A stretch of 64,000 nucleotides of DNA from Roseithermus sacchariphilus (GTDB taxonomy: Bacteria; Bacteroidota; Rhodothermia; Rhodothermales; MEBIC09517). Below the pieces are notes generated by a model that did not search any database, was not told the DNA's origin, and saw nothing but the letters and a program-made list of their open reading frames with translations. Where the stretch lies: the NCBI GenBank assembly GCA_003285105.1, contig CP030158.1, positions 1,526,501-1,590,500 of the forward strand, in the 5' to 3' direction. The position numbers were made by a program, and so were the translations under genes. Shown in pieces: positions 19,106-26,904 of this stretch (position 1 is the stretch's first letter; each line of letters begins with the position of its first letter).

Positions 19106-19591
19106 TCAGTAGGTCCACCCGGCGGTGATCACCGCGTAGAGCCCGACGACCAGCAGCACCAGGGCCAGGCTCCAGGAGAGGACCCGCGCCACGAGCCGCC
19201 CCATGTCGTTGCGGATGTAGTCCGAGAGGATGTTGTTCAGCCCGTAGAAGCCGTGGTGCAGGGCGAAGATCAGGAAGAGGATGTTGAACCCCTTCCAGAG
19301 CACCGCGTAGACCGGATCGGCCAGGCGGAGCATCACCACGTCGTAGGGCGTCACGGTGGCGTCCGGCCCGAACTTCGCCTTCACCGCCGCGCGGGCCTCG
19401 CTGGAATACTCCGGCAGCACGCCCTGCTCGATCTGTTCGCTCGAGAGCGTCTGTGCGACCACCGTGGCGGTCTGGGCGTCGTAGTGCTGCACCCAGAAAT
19501 GCGTGATGAGCAGGAAGATGAGGAACGTCCCCGTGATCCGGTGCAGGAACCAGTTCAGGGCGTTCGAGCGATTCGTTCCGTAGGTACGCAT
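19106..19591 (-). CDS. sdhD: succinate dehydrogenase membrane anchor subunit
   Basis: 161 residues with three predicted membrane segments (about 14-32, 95-118, 135-158). The first contains the H-R-[IL]-T-G motif (WFLHRITGTFLIFLL). The second begins near FNILFLIFALHHGFYGL, where His residues can ligate haem b. A soluble loop of about 55 residues between the first two helices is longer than in E. coli SdhD. It anchors SdhAB and contributes to the quinone site. It lies 22 bases after sdhC and upstream of sdhA. Confidence 0.9.
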   Translation of the reverse strand: MRTYGTNRSNALNWFLHRITGTFLIFLLITHFWVQHYDAQTATVVAQTLSSEQIEQGVLPEYSSEARAAVKAKFGPDATVTPYDVVMLRLADPVYAVLWKGFNILFLIFALHHGFYGLNNILSDYIRNDMGRLVARVLSWSLALVLLVVGLYAVITAGWTY

Positions 19592-19613
19592 GGGATCGGA
19601 GGGTTGGAGGGCG

Positions 19614-20051
19614 TCAGCCGCCCGTGAAGTACGTGACCACGGCGTAGATCGAGGGGTAGCCGCCGATGACGATGATGGCGGCCGTCACGGCCGCGAGCGT
19701 CCAGAACAGCCGCTTCTGCTTCGGGCTCCACCCCAGAAAGTCGATCAGCACGATGCGCAGGCCGTTGAAGGCATGGTAGGCCACGGCCGCCAGCAACAGA
19801 AACTCTCCGATCTTGAAGATGGGGGCGTGATACCCGGCGATGAGGGCGTTGAAGGCGTCGCGATCGGTCAGGGCCTTCAGGCCCCAGACGTGGAGGATCA
19901 GGTAGATGACGATGGCGATGCCGCTGAGACGGTGCGCCATCCAGGCGAACATGCCCGTGCGGATCTTGTACCGCACGATCCGTGCGTCGTCCTCGTAGAC
20001 CGGAGCCTCCGTCGTCTCCGCCGGCGGGCGTTCGAGGGTTTCGACAGCCAT
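19614..20051 (-). CDS. sdhC: succinate dehydrogenase cytochrome b556 subunit
   Basis: 145 residues from MAVETLERP; an in-frame start 30 bases upstream is possible. Three membrane helices. The family signature H-R-[LI]-[ST]-G lies in the first (WMAHRLSGIAIVIYL) and a haem-ligand candidate His in YLILHVWGLK. AYHAFNGLR in the second is the SdhC-type second motif. The first 40 residues are an acidic, Pro-rich cytoplasmic tail. First sdh gene after gltA, 234 bases downstream of the gltA stop. Confidence 0.92.
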   Translation of the reverse strand: MAVETLERPPAETTEAPVYEDDARIVRYKIRTGMFAWMAHRLSGIAIVIYLILHVWGLKALTDRDAFNALIAGYHAPIFKIGEFLLLAAVAYHAFNGLRIVLIDFLGWSPKQKRLFWTLAAVTAAIIVIGGYPSIYAVVTYFTGG

Positions 20052-20285
20052 AGGAATACCGGGATGGGTGATGCGGGCCAAAACGGTCGGTAATGTAGAA
20101 ACCAGCGGATTCCATTACCATCGTGCCGCGCCAGGTTATCGGAATCTATGCCGAATGTTTCACCTCCGATCCTGCCGGAAGCACGCGTTGTCTGGATTTT
20201 CAGAAAAAAGTGAAAGATCGGCAAGTGCCCCGCGGGACGCCGGGGCATCCGTCAGGGCATCCGTGGGGGCGTCGGGGTGTTGTTT

Positions 20286-21467
20286 TCAGCGTTCGGCGAG
20301 GGGCGTGGCGGTCAGGTCCCGGGGGCCGACGTAGGCGGCGCGGGGGCGTATGAGGCGGTTGTCCTGCCACTGCTCCAGCAGGTGCGCCGTCCAGCCCGTG
20401 ATGCGGCTCATGGCGAAGATCGGGGTGAACAGGTCCGCCGCGATGCCGAGCATGTGATAGACCGGGGCGCTGAAGAAGTCCACGTTCGGGTAGATGCCCT
20501 TCTCGCGGATCATGACCTCCATGATGGCCGTGCTGTAGTCATACCAGCGGCGGGCGTTGCGCTCCTCGCTCAGGTCCTCCACCATCTCGCGGAGGATGGC
20601 CGCCCGCGGGTCCATCGTCTTGTAGACCCGGTGGCCGAAGCCCATGATGCGTTCCTTGCGGGCGAGTTTTTCCCGGACGAAGGCGGCCGGGTCGACGCCG
20701 GACTCGTCGATCTGCCGGAGCATCTTCATCACTTCGATGTTCGCCCCGCCGTGGAGGGGGCCCTTCAGCGCGCCGATGGCGCCGGTGACGGCCGAGTAGA
20801 TGTCCGATAGCGTCGAGCCGATGACGCGGGCGGTGAAGGTGGAGGCGTTGAGGCCGTGGTCGGCGTGGAGGACGAGGCAGGTGTCGAAGGTGCGCTCGGC
20901 GGCCTGGCCCGGCTTCTCGGCGGTGAGCATGTAGAGGAAGTCGTACGCCGTCGAGCCGGACTGGAGCGGGGCGACGGGCTCCTCTCCGCGCCGGATGCGG
21001 TCGTAGGCAGCGATGATCGTCGGGATGCGAGCCGTCAGGCGGATGGCCTTGCGGACGTTGGCCTCGCGGCTCATGTCGTCCGCCTCCGGGTCGACCAGGG
21101 CCAGGGCCGAGACGGCCGTGCGGAGCACCGCCATGGGGTTGGCGTCTCGCGGGATGCGATAGAGCAGCTCGACGATGACCTGCGGCAGCGGCCGCTCGGC
21201 GCGGAGCTGGCGGTTCAGGGCGTCCAGTTCGGCCTGTGTGGGGAGCCGCCCGTGCCAGAGCAGGTGAGCGACTTCTTCGAACGAGGCGTGTTCGGCGAGG
21301 TCTTCAATGCGGTAGCCCCGGTAGATCAGGACACCGGCCTGGCCGTCGATGAACGACAGTTCGGAATCCAGCGCGACGACGCCTTCGAGGCCGCGGTGCT
21401 GGACGGGGGGCGTGGCGGCCGTGGCGCCGTCGCCGGAGGGCGTGGAGGAGGTAGGATGGTCTGCCAT
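20286..21467 (-). CDS. gltA: citrate synthase
   Basis: 393 residues from MADHPTSS. Catalytic segments: ADHGLNAST (His), GPLHGGAN (His) and PNVDFFSAPVY (Asp), plus GFGHRVYKTMDPRA. The length is that of short citrate or 2-methylcitrate synthases. It condenses oxaloacetate with acetyl-CoA. Grouping with sdhCDAB supports citrate rather than methylcitrate synthase, though the propionyl-CoA carboxylase subunit 10 kb away leaves a methylcitrate role open. The N-terminal 25 residues are a low-complexity Ser/Thr/Ala tail. First gene of the minus-strand TCA group. Confidence 0.94.
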   Translation of the reverse strand: MADHPTSSTPSGDGATAATPPVQHRGLEGVVALDSELSFIDGQAGVLIYRGYRIEDLAEHASFEEVAHLLWHGRLPTQAELDALNRQLRAERPLPQVIVELLYRIPRDANPMAVLRTAVSALALVDPEADDMSREANVRKAIRLTARIPTIIAAYDRIRRGEEPVAPLQSGSTAYDFLYMLTAEKPGQAAERTFDTCLVLHADHGLNASTFTARVIGSTLSDIYSAVTGAIGALKGPLHGGANIEVMKMLRQIDESGVDPAAFVREKLARKERIMGFGHRVYKTMDPRAAILREMVEDLSEERNARRWYDYSTAIMEVMIREKGIYPNVDFFSAPVYHMLGIAADLFTPIFAMSRITGWTAHLLEQWQDNRLIRPRAAYVGPRDLTATPLAER

Positions 21468-22242
21468 GGCGGTCGGGATACACATCACGGATCGGGTAAG
21501 GCGAATGCCGTGACGTGCATACGCCCGAGGGGAAGGCGGGTGCCGGGCCGGGCGTCGAAAACGGCGTCGGAACCGATGCCGAAACGGGCGCCGGATCGGG
21601 TACCGGAACGGGCGCCGGATCCGGCCTCTCGGGGCGCGTGCCCCGCCCCGGTGCTTTGCCGGCGTCCGGCGGGATCATTTTGGCCGGGGCGGCGATTTAC
21701 TGAACAAAGCTGTATTCTCCTGTCGCTCCGCACAGCGGAACCCGCGCAGCGGAAGAAGGACCCCGCCCGCAGCGGCGGTGCTCCGTGGCCGGGCTGCCGG
21801 CACCCGGGAGCCGGCGGTTCCGCCTCCCCGTCGCGTCCTCGATGCCCGGCCCCGGGGACGAACGAGGCACACCGCTTGCACAGCCCTTCCTCTGCGGTTG
21901 CCCGCACCGCCTCGTGCTGCGACACCCTTGCTGCAAACGTATTGGCACGGCGGCAGGGACCCGGCAGCTTGCTCGACCGCTGCCCCCTGCGCGTGTGGCC
22001 CCCATGCTCGTTACGACCGTATCGATATTGACCTTCTCGCTTTGCACGCTCGTTCTGAGCGCGATGGCGTTTCGGTGGTTCGGAATCGCTTCGCAGGCGT
22101 CCCGCCCGCGCGGCCCCGAGACGGCCCATGGGGCCGGCACGGGTCTGTTCCCGGCCTTCCGGACGCATCCGCCCGTGCCGGGTCCGGCCGTCGCGCTGCT
22201 CGGATCCGTGCCGCTCGGAATGGACGTGCCCCGACCTATCCT
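21468..22242. other. 775-bp divergent intergenic region (gltA / RNase E-G)
   Basis: No convincing gene. The part near gltA (about 21535-21665) is GC-rich short-period sequence in which ACGGGCGCCGGATC occurs twice. An AT-rich patch at about 21690-21720 (GATTTACTGAACAAAGCTGTATTC) is the likeliest promoter area. The remaining 500 bases are an unusually long leader for the RNase gene; the E. coli rne leader is a known autoregulatory element, so a similar role is possible but no structure is demonstrated. Confidence 0.5.
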
Positions 22243-24288
22243 ATGGCTAAAAAAGAAATTGTCATCAACGCCGACAAGGAGCAGACCCGCATTGCGATCC
22301 TCGAAAACGGGGAACTAGTCGAGCTCTACTTCGAAGACCCTGAGAACGAGCGTACGCTCGGCAACATCTATCTGGGCCGCATTCGGCGCATCATGCCCAG
22401 TATCAAGGCGGCCTTTGTCGACATCGGCCAGAAGCAGGACGCCTTTCTGCACTTTTCGGATCTGGGCGATCATCTTCCGGAGTTGCTGGAATTCCTGGAG
22501 ATGGAGAATCCCGAGGTGGGGCGCCTGGCGCTCCACCCGGATCGGGCGCGGGCCCGCAAGCAACGCCGGCGACCCCGCGGCCAGCGCGGCCGGGCCCGGC
22601 AGGGCGGTGCCCCGGAGTCCGGGGAGGCGGCCGAAGCGACGGCCGAGGCGGCGGACGGCGATGCCGGCGGTGCGGAGGGCGGTGCGGAGGGCGAGGCGGC
22701 CGCAGGGGAGTCGTCCCCCCCACGCCGTGCCACGAAGGCCCAGAGCCGGGGGCGGCGGCGGTCGGCCCAGCGGCCTCATCCCGGCAAGAAAGACCGGGAC
22801 CCGCAGCAGCCGACGGAGGAGGATGCGGAGCCGGTCAGGCGCCCCGAGGAATACCTCAAGCGCGGGCAGCGCATCCTGGTCAAGATCATCAAGGAGCCCA
22901 TCTCCAACAAAGGCAGCCGCGTTTCCACCGACATCTCGCTGGCGGGCCGCTTCCTGGTGCTGGTGCCCTTCGCCCGCTCGGCCGCCGTTTCGAAGAAGAT
23001 CAGCTCCTACAAAGAGCGCCGCCGGCTTCGTGCCCTGGCCAAGAGTCTCCTGCCCGACGGCTTCGGCGTGATCGTGCGTACCGTGGCCGCCGGCAAGAAT
23101 GCCAAGACGCTCGACACCGACCTGCGCCTGTTGCTGGAAAAATGGCGCAAGATCGAGCAGAAGCTCGCCGGCAAGCCCGAGCCCCCGCTGCTAGTCCATG
23201 AGGACGTCAACATGGCGTCTTCGATCATCCGGGATCTGTTCTCCAGCGATTACGACCGCATCCTGGTCGACGACCGCCGGCTCCACCGGAGTATCAAGAG
23301 CTACGTGCAGGCCGTGGCCCCGCAGATGGCAGACGCGGTGCAGTTGCACCAGTCCAAGCAACCCATCTTCGATGCGGTCAAGATCAGCAAGGACGTGGCC
23401 GGGGCGTTCCAGAGCCGGGTGGAGTTGCCTTCCGGCGGGTATCTCTTCATCGAGCGCACCGAGGCCATGCACGTCATCGACGTGAACTCCGGCCGCTCCG
23501 GGCGGGGGATGAACCAGGAGGACAGCTCGCTGAAGGTCAACCTGGAGGCCGCCCGCGTCATTGCCCGCCAGACGCGCCTGCGGGACATCGGCGGGATCAT
23601 CGTGGTGGACTTCATCGATATGCGGTCCGAAAAGAACCGCAAGAAGGTCTACGACGAGCTGAAGAAGGAATTCAAGAAGGACCGGGCCGTCACGAAGTTG
23701 CTTCCGATGAGTGACTTCGGGCTGATCCAGATCACACGGCAGCGCCTGCGTCCCAGCATCACCACCACGTTCTCGCCGCCCAACGGGATCGGGCAGGACA
23801 GCGACGAGGGAGAGGCGGGGGGAGACGGCAAGAATCCCGCGGCCCGGGCGGCGGCGCAGAAGGCCTCGACCAGCGCCGAGGCGGGGGCGGAGGCTCGGCC
23901 GGCTCCCCCGGTCCGGGCGGAGCGAGCGCCCCGGCCCGAGGCGATGCTCGAGGCGCTGGACGACTGGATCGCGCGCTACAGGGCACAGGGGCATCGCCGG
24001 GCCGTCACCCTGCAGGTGCATCCCTTCACGGCGGCGTTCCTCAACCGCCGCGTACCGAACTATCCCACCCGGTGGTTCATGAAGCACCTCGTGCGCATCC
24101 GCCTGGAGACGGATGAGACGATGGCGCCCGGTGCCTATCGGTTCCTGGATCCCCGCTCCGGCCGGCCCATCACGCTGCCCGGCGACGAGCCCGAGCCGCC
24201 ACGCAAGAGTCGGCAGCGATCGTCGCGGCGCGGACGAGGCGGCTCGCGTTCGAAGGACAAGGCGAACGCGCAGACGCGCTCCGAATGA
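22243..24288 (+). CDS. rng: RNase E/G family ribonuclease
   Basis: 681 residues. The N-terminal S1 domain (NIYLGRIRRIMPSIKAAFVDIG) is interrupted after about residue 77 by some 125 residues of basic/acidic low-complexity sequence. It resumes at PEEYLKRGQRILVKIIKEP. The DNase I-like catalytic domain has the metal Asp residues in HVIDVNSG and VDFIDM, and QITRQRLRPS at its end. The Cys pair of the zinc link (CPxC) that joins monomers in E. coli RNase E is not present. A second low-complexity stretch (about 510-560) precedes a small C-terminal domain, and the tail is Arg/Ser-rich. Role: rRNA maturation and mRNA decay. The stop overlaps the next start by ATGA. Confidence 0.93.
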   Translation: MAKKEIVINADKEQTRIAILENGELVELYFEDPENERTLGNIYLGRIRRIMPSIKAAFVDIGQKQDAFLHFSDLGDHLPELLEFLEMENPEVGRLALHPDRARARKQRRRPRGQRGRARQGGAPESGEAAEATAEAADGDAGGAEGGAEGEAAAGESSPPRRATKAQSRGRRRSAQRPHPGKKDRDPQQPTEEDAEPVRRPEEYLKRGQRILVKIIKEPISNKGSRVSTDISLAGRFLVLVPFARSAAVSKKISSYKERRRLRALAKSLLPDGFGVIVRTVAAGKNAKTLDTDLRLLLEKWRKIEQKLAGKPEPPLLVHEDVNMASSIIRDLFSSDYDRILVDDRRLHRSIKSYVQAVAPQMADAVQLHQSKQPIFDAVKISKDVAGAFQSRVELPSGGYLFIERTEAMHVIDVNSGRSGRGMNQEDSSLKVNLEAARVIARQTRLRDIGGIIVVDFIDMRSEKNRKKVYDELKKEFKKDRAVTKLLPMSDFGLIQITRQRLRPSITTTFSPPNGIGQDSDEGEAGGDGKNPAARAAAQKASTSAEAGAEARPAPPVRAERAPRPEAMLEALDDWIARYRAQGHRRAVTLQVHPFTAAFLNRRVPNYPTRWFMKHLVRIRLETDETMAPGAYRFLDPRSGRPITLPGDEPEPPRKSRQRSSRRGRGGSRSKDKANAQTRSE

Positions 24289-25091
24289 TCGGCTCCTCGC
24301 ACGTCGACCCTGCTCGGACCGCGCTGCGATGCCTCCGGGCCGTCCTGCTCGCGCTGGTGCTGGGCCTGCTGCCCGGGGCGGTCGCGAGCCGGGCCCAGCC
24401 CTCGCCGATGATGGAGCGGCTGCGCCAGACGCAGGCGCTGGCCCTCGGCCTCCAGTTCATCGATTTCGCCTACGACGGGGCCTCGGAGCCGGACGTGCTG
24501 TTCGACTTTCGCAACCCGGCCTTCGGCCTGGCCTACCACCGCTCGAACATCGCGGGCACCGTGGCGCTGGGCTTCCAGGAGGGCGACGGCACCGCGCGCA
24601 GGCCGGACCTGCGGCTGTTCGACGCGGCGCTGATGACCTGGGGCGAGTGGGTGCCGCTGGACCGGCTGGCCCGCCCGCGGGTGCAGGCCTTCGTCCCCGT
24701 CGTCCTGCACAGCACCTACCGCCGCGTCGACGAGCGCAACACGGAGGACGGCTTCGAGAACACCTACGCGGTGACGGTCCTCGGGCTCGGGGCCGGGGCC
24801 GGCCTGCACGCCCGGCCGACGCGCCGCGCCGTGCTCAGCGTGCAGGCCACGCCGGCCTTTGGCATGGCGACACGCGCCTTCGATAGCGGGCTGGGGTCGT
24901 CCTGGCTCGTCAACGTCGAGGCGGGGGTGCTCGTCGGCCCGGTGGCCGGCCGCTTCGGGCTGGTGCTGGGCTATCGATACCGACGGCAGGTGTGGAACGT
25001 GGGGGCGTCCGGCCTCCTGGAGGGCGTGGCCGACGACCTGTTCGACTACCGCGGCCGGTATCACCTCGTCCGCCTCGGGCTAACGTGGTGA
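24285..25091 (+). CDS. predicted outer-membrane beta-barrel protein
   Basis: 268 residues. The start overlaps the RNase stop (ATGA). A signal peptide is visible (hydrophobic core LLALVLGLLPGAVA, cleavage near SRAQ). The mature part has about ten amphipathic strands (VLFDFRNPAFGLAY, TYAVTVLGLG, GLVLGYRYRR) and ends with L-G-L-T-W, a terminal aromatic. This is typical of a small barrel of 8-12 strands. No enzymatic motif is recognised. Coupling to an RNase gene looks like an operon accident of gene order rather than a shared task. Confidence 0.78.
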   Translation: MIGSSHVDPARTALRCLRAVLLALVLGLLPGAVASRAQPSPMMERLRQTQALALGLQFIDFAYDGASEPDVLFDFRNPAFGLAYHRSNIAGTVALGFQEGDGTARRPDLRLFDAALMTWGEWVPLDRLARPRVQAFVPVVLHSTYRRVDERNTEDGFENTYAVTVLGLGAGAGLHARPTRRAVLSVQATPAFGMATRAFDSGLGSSWLVNVEAGVLVGPVAGRFGLVLGYRYRRQVWNVGASGLLEGVADDLFDYRGRYHLVRLGLTW

Positions 25092-25197
25092 CGGCTCGGC
25101 TCGCGGATCCCCCGGCGGCGTCGCCCGGTTTAGACGAAGCGCGCCCGATCCGGCCGCGCATGACCCGACGTTCCATCGGCATCTGTTGCTTGCACCG

Positions 25198-25497
25198 GTG
25201 AAGACGCAGCACATCATCAGAGAACTGGAAGAGGCGGCCCGGCAACTGGGCTGGGCGGTGCGTACCGAGCGGGGCTCGTTCCAGGGCGGGCGCTGCATCG
25301 TCAACGGCGAGCCCCTGATCATGCTGAACCGGTATCACCCCCCGGAACGCCACCTCGCCGTGCTCGCCGAAAGCCTGCGCGATCTCCCGGTCGACACGGT
25401 CTATCTGAAGCCGGCCGTCCGGGCCGCCCTGGAAGCGGCCTGGCGCGACCGCGACCGGGCCGCCGCGGGGGTCGAGGCGGAGGTCGAGGATGAGTGA
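25198..25497 (+). CDS. small conserved-looking protein, unknown function
   Basis: 99 residues from GTG (VKTQHIIREL); TTG at 25186 is an alternative. It has a helix (IIRELEEAARQLGW), strands VRTERG, GRCIVNG and LIMLNR, then a helix with ERHLAVLAESL and a late PAVRAALEAAW helix. No Cys pair, no membrane segment. It overlaps the MBL-fold gene by 8 bases (ATGAGTGA), which implies translational coupling and perhaps a shared process. I do not recognise a family. Confidence 0.75.
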   Translation: MKTQHIIRELEEAARQLGWAVRTERGSFQGGRCIVNGEPLIMLNRYHPPERHLAVLAESLRDLPVDTVYLKPAVRAALEAAWRDRDRAAAGVEAEVEDE

Positions 25498-26290
25498 GGC
25501 GTCCCGCATGCGGGTGACGCTGCTCGGCACGGGTACATCGACCGGGGTGCCCGTCATCGGCTGCACGTGTGAGGTGTGTACCTCGGCTGACCGCCGCGAC
25601 CACCGTACGCGCAGCTCTTGCTACGTGGAAGCCGGCGGGCTGGGGATCGTCATCGATACCGGCCCCGACTTCCGGGGGCAGGCGCTCCGCGAACGCCTCA
25701 CCCGCGTCGATGCCGTCCTCTTCACTCATCACCACTTCGACCACGTCGTCGGCCTGGACGACCTGCGGCCGTTCTTCTTTGCCAACCGCCGGCCGATGCC
25801 CTGTTACGCCCGTGCCAACACCGCGTCGGTGCTCGTCGCGATGTTCGGCTACATCTTTCAGGACGGCAGCTACCCCGGTGTGGCCCGGCTGGAGATGCAC
25901 GCGGTCGACGGGCCCTTTGCCGTGCCGGACCGCTACGGCAACCGCCCTCCGGTGCCGGTGCAACCCGTCGAGGTATACCACGGCGACCTGCCGATGTACG
26001 GCTATCGCATCGGGCGGTTTGCCTACCTGACCGACACCAGCGCCATCCCGGAGGCGAGCTTCGCGCTGCTGCACGACCTGGACGTCCTCGTGCTCGATGC
26101 GCTGCGCCCCGAGCCGCACCGCACCCACTTCTCCATCGACCAGGCCGTGGCCGTCGCCGAGCGCATCGGGGCGCGGCAAACCTACTTCGTCCACATGAGC
26201 CACAACGTCCTCCACGCCGAAGCCGATGCGCGCCTGCCCGCGGGTATGGCGCTCGGCTACGACGGGCTGACGTTCGAATGCCGGCGGTGA
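25490..26290 (+). CDS. metallo-beta-lactamase fold hydrolase (PhnP-like)
   Basis: 266 residues. N-terminal LLGTGTSTGVPVIGCTCEVC carries two structural Cys pairs as in PhnP. The zinc motif is FTHHHFDHVVG (HxHxDH type with an extra His); later ligands are in YLTDTS (Asp) and FVHMSHN (His). The family includes phosphoribosyl cyclic phosphodiesterases and lipoate-related hydrolases; the exact substrate here is unknown. No phosphonate genes are nearby, so PhnP function is not implied. Coupled to the small gene just upstream. Confidence 0.92.
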   Translation: MSEASRMRVTLLGTGTSTGVPVIGCTCEVCTSADRRDHRTRSSCYVEAGGLGIVIDTGPDFRGQALRERLTRVDAVLFTHHHFDHVVGLDDLRPFFFANRRPMPCYARANTASVLVAMFGYIFQDGSYPGVARLEMHAVDGPFAVPDRYGNRPPVPVQPVEVYHGDLPMYGYRIGRFAYLTDTSAIPEASFALLHDLDVLVLDALRPEPHRTHFSIDQAVAVAERIGARQTYFVHMSHNVLHAEADARLPAGMALGYDGLTFECRR

Positions 26291-26344
26291 GGGTGTGGGA
26301 GCATGGAGAGGGTGGGGAGATGGAGGCGGCGCGGCAGTGGAGGC

Positions 26345-26382
26345 GAGCCCGCCGCCCACAGCCGACAGCCCACAGCCGATAA
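26345..26382. repeat. CAGCC-type low-complexity repeat
   Basis: A short intergenic stretch with CCCACAGCCGACAGCCCACAGCC, related in period and sequence to the repeats at 1538, 29303, 60104 and 61105. It lies between the MBL gene and aroQ. Confidence 0.65.
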
Positions 26383-26460
26383 ACAAGTGTCCGGCGAAGG
26401 CGATATCTTGGCCCACATGCCGTTCCCCCTCTCCCTCCTGAACCCGTTGCCCTTGCTCTC

Positions 26461-26886
26461 GTGACACTGCTCATCCTCAACGGCCCGAATCTGAACCTGC
26501 TCGGCACCCGGGAGCCCGAGACGTACGGCCATGCGACGCTGGCGGACCTGGAAGCCGAGTTGCGTGAGGCCTTCCCGGAGGTGAATCTGGTCTTTTATCA
26601 GAGCAACCATGAAGGGGCGCTGATCGACCGGCTGCACGAGGCGGCGCGGGAGGGCGTCGCGGGCGTCGTGTTCAACCCGGGTGCCTACACCCACACCTCC
26701 ATCGCGCTGCGCGATGCCATCGCCGGGACGGGGCTGCGGGTGGTGGAGGTCCACCTCTCGAACGTGCACGCCCGGGAGCCTTTCCGGCACGTGTCGATGC
26801 TGGCGCCCGTCTGTGCCGGGCAGATCGTCGGCCTCGGGCGGGCCGGTTATCATCTGGCCGTGCGCTACCTGGCCTCGCTCCGCTGA
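26461..26886 (+). CDS. aroQ: 3-dehydroquinate dehydratase, type II
   Basis: 141 residues from a GTG start. It has NGPNLNLLGTREP at the N-terminus, FYQSNHEG with the catalytic region, NPGAYTHTS, and VEVHLSN-x-x-x-R-E-x-F-R-H. All match the dodecameric type II enzyme, which makes 3-dehydroshikimate in aromatic amino-acid synthesis. Length is normal. No other shikimate gene is in the window. A short box TATCTTGG (26404-26411) lies about 50 bases upstream and may be the promoter's -7 element. Confidence 0.97.
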   Translation: MTLLILNGPNLNLLGTREPETYGHATLADLEAELREAFPEVNLVFYQSNHEGALIDRLHEAAREGVAGVVFNPGAYTHTSIALRDAIAGTGLRVVEVHLSNVHAREPFRHVSMLAPVCAGQIVGLGRAGYHLAVRYLASLR

Positions 26887-26904
26887 CGCCTTCCCCGGCG
26901 CGCC

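Noticed and set aside
17378-19627. Long plus-strand open frame of 749 codons opposite sdhA
   Set aside because: Antisense to a clear sdhA and sdhD; composition is that of a shadow.
21778-22242. N-terminal extension of RNase E/G
   Set aside because: The upstream frame is Arg/Pro-rich shadow sequence; the S1 domain begins at MAKKEIVINA.
22004-22318. Small open frame with a hydrophobic start upstream of the RNase gene
   Set aside because: It runs across the well-supported RNase start in another frame and shows no domain; treated as leader sequence.
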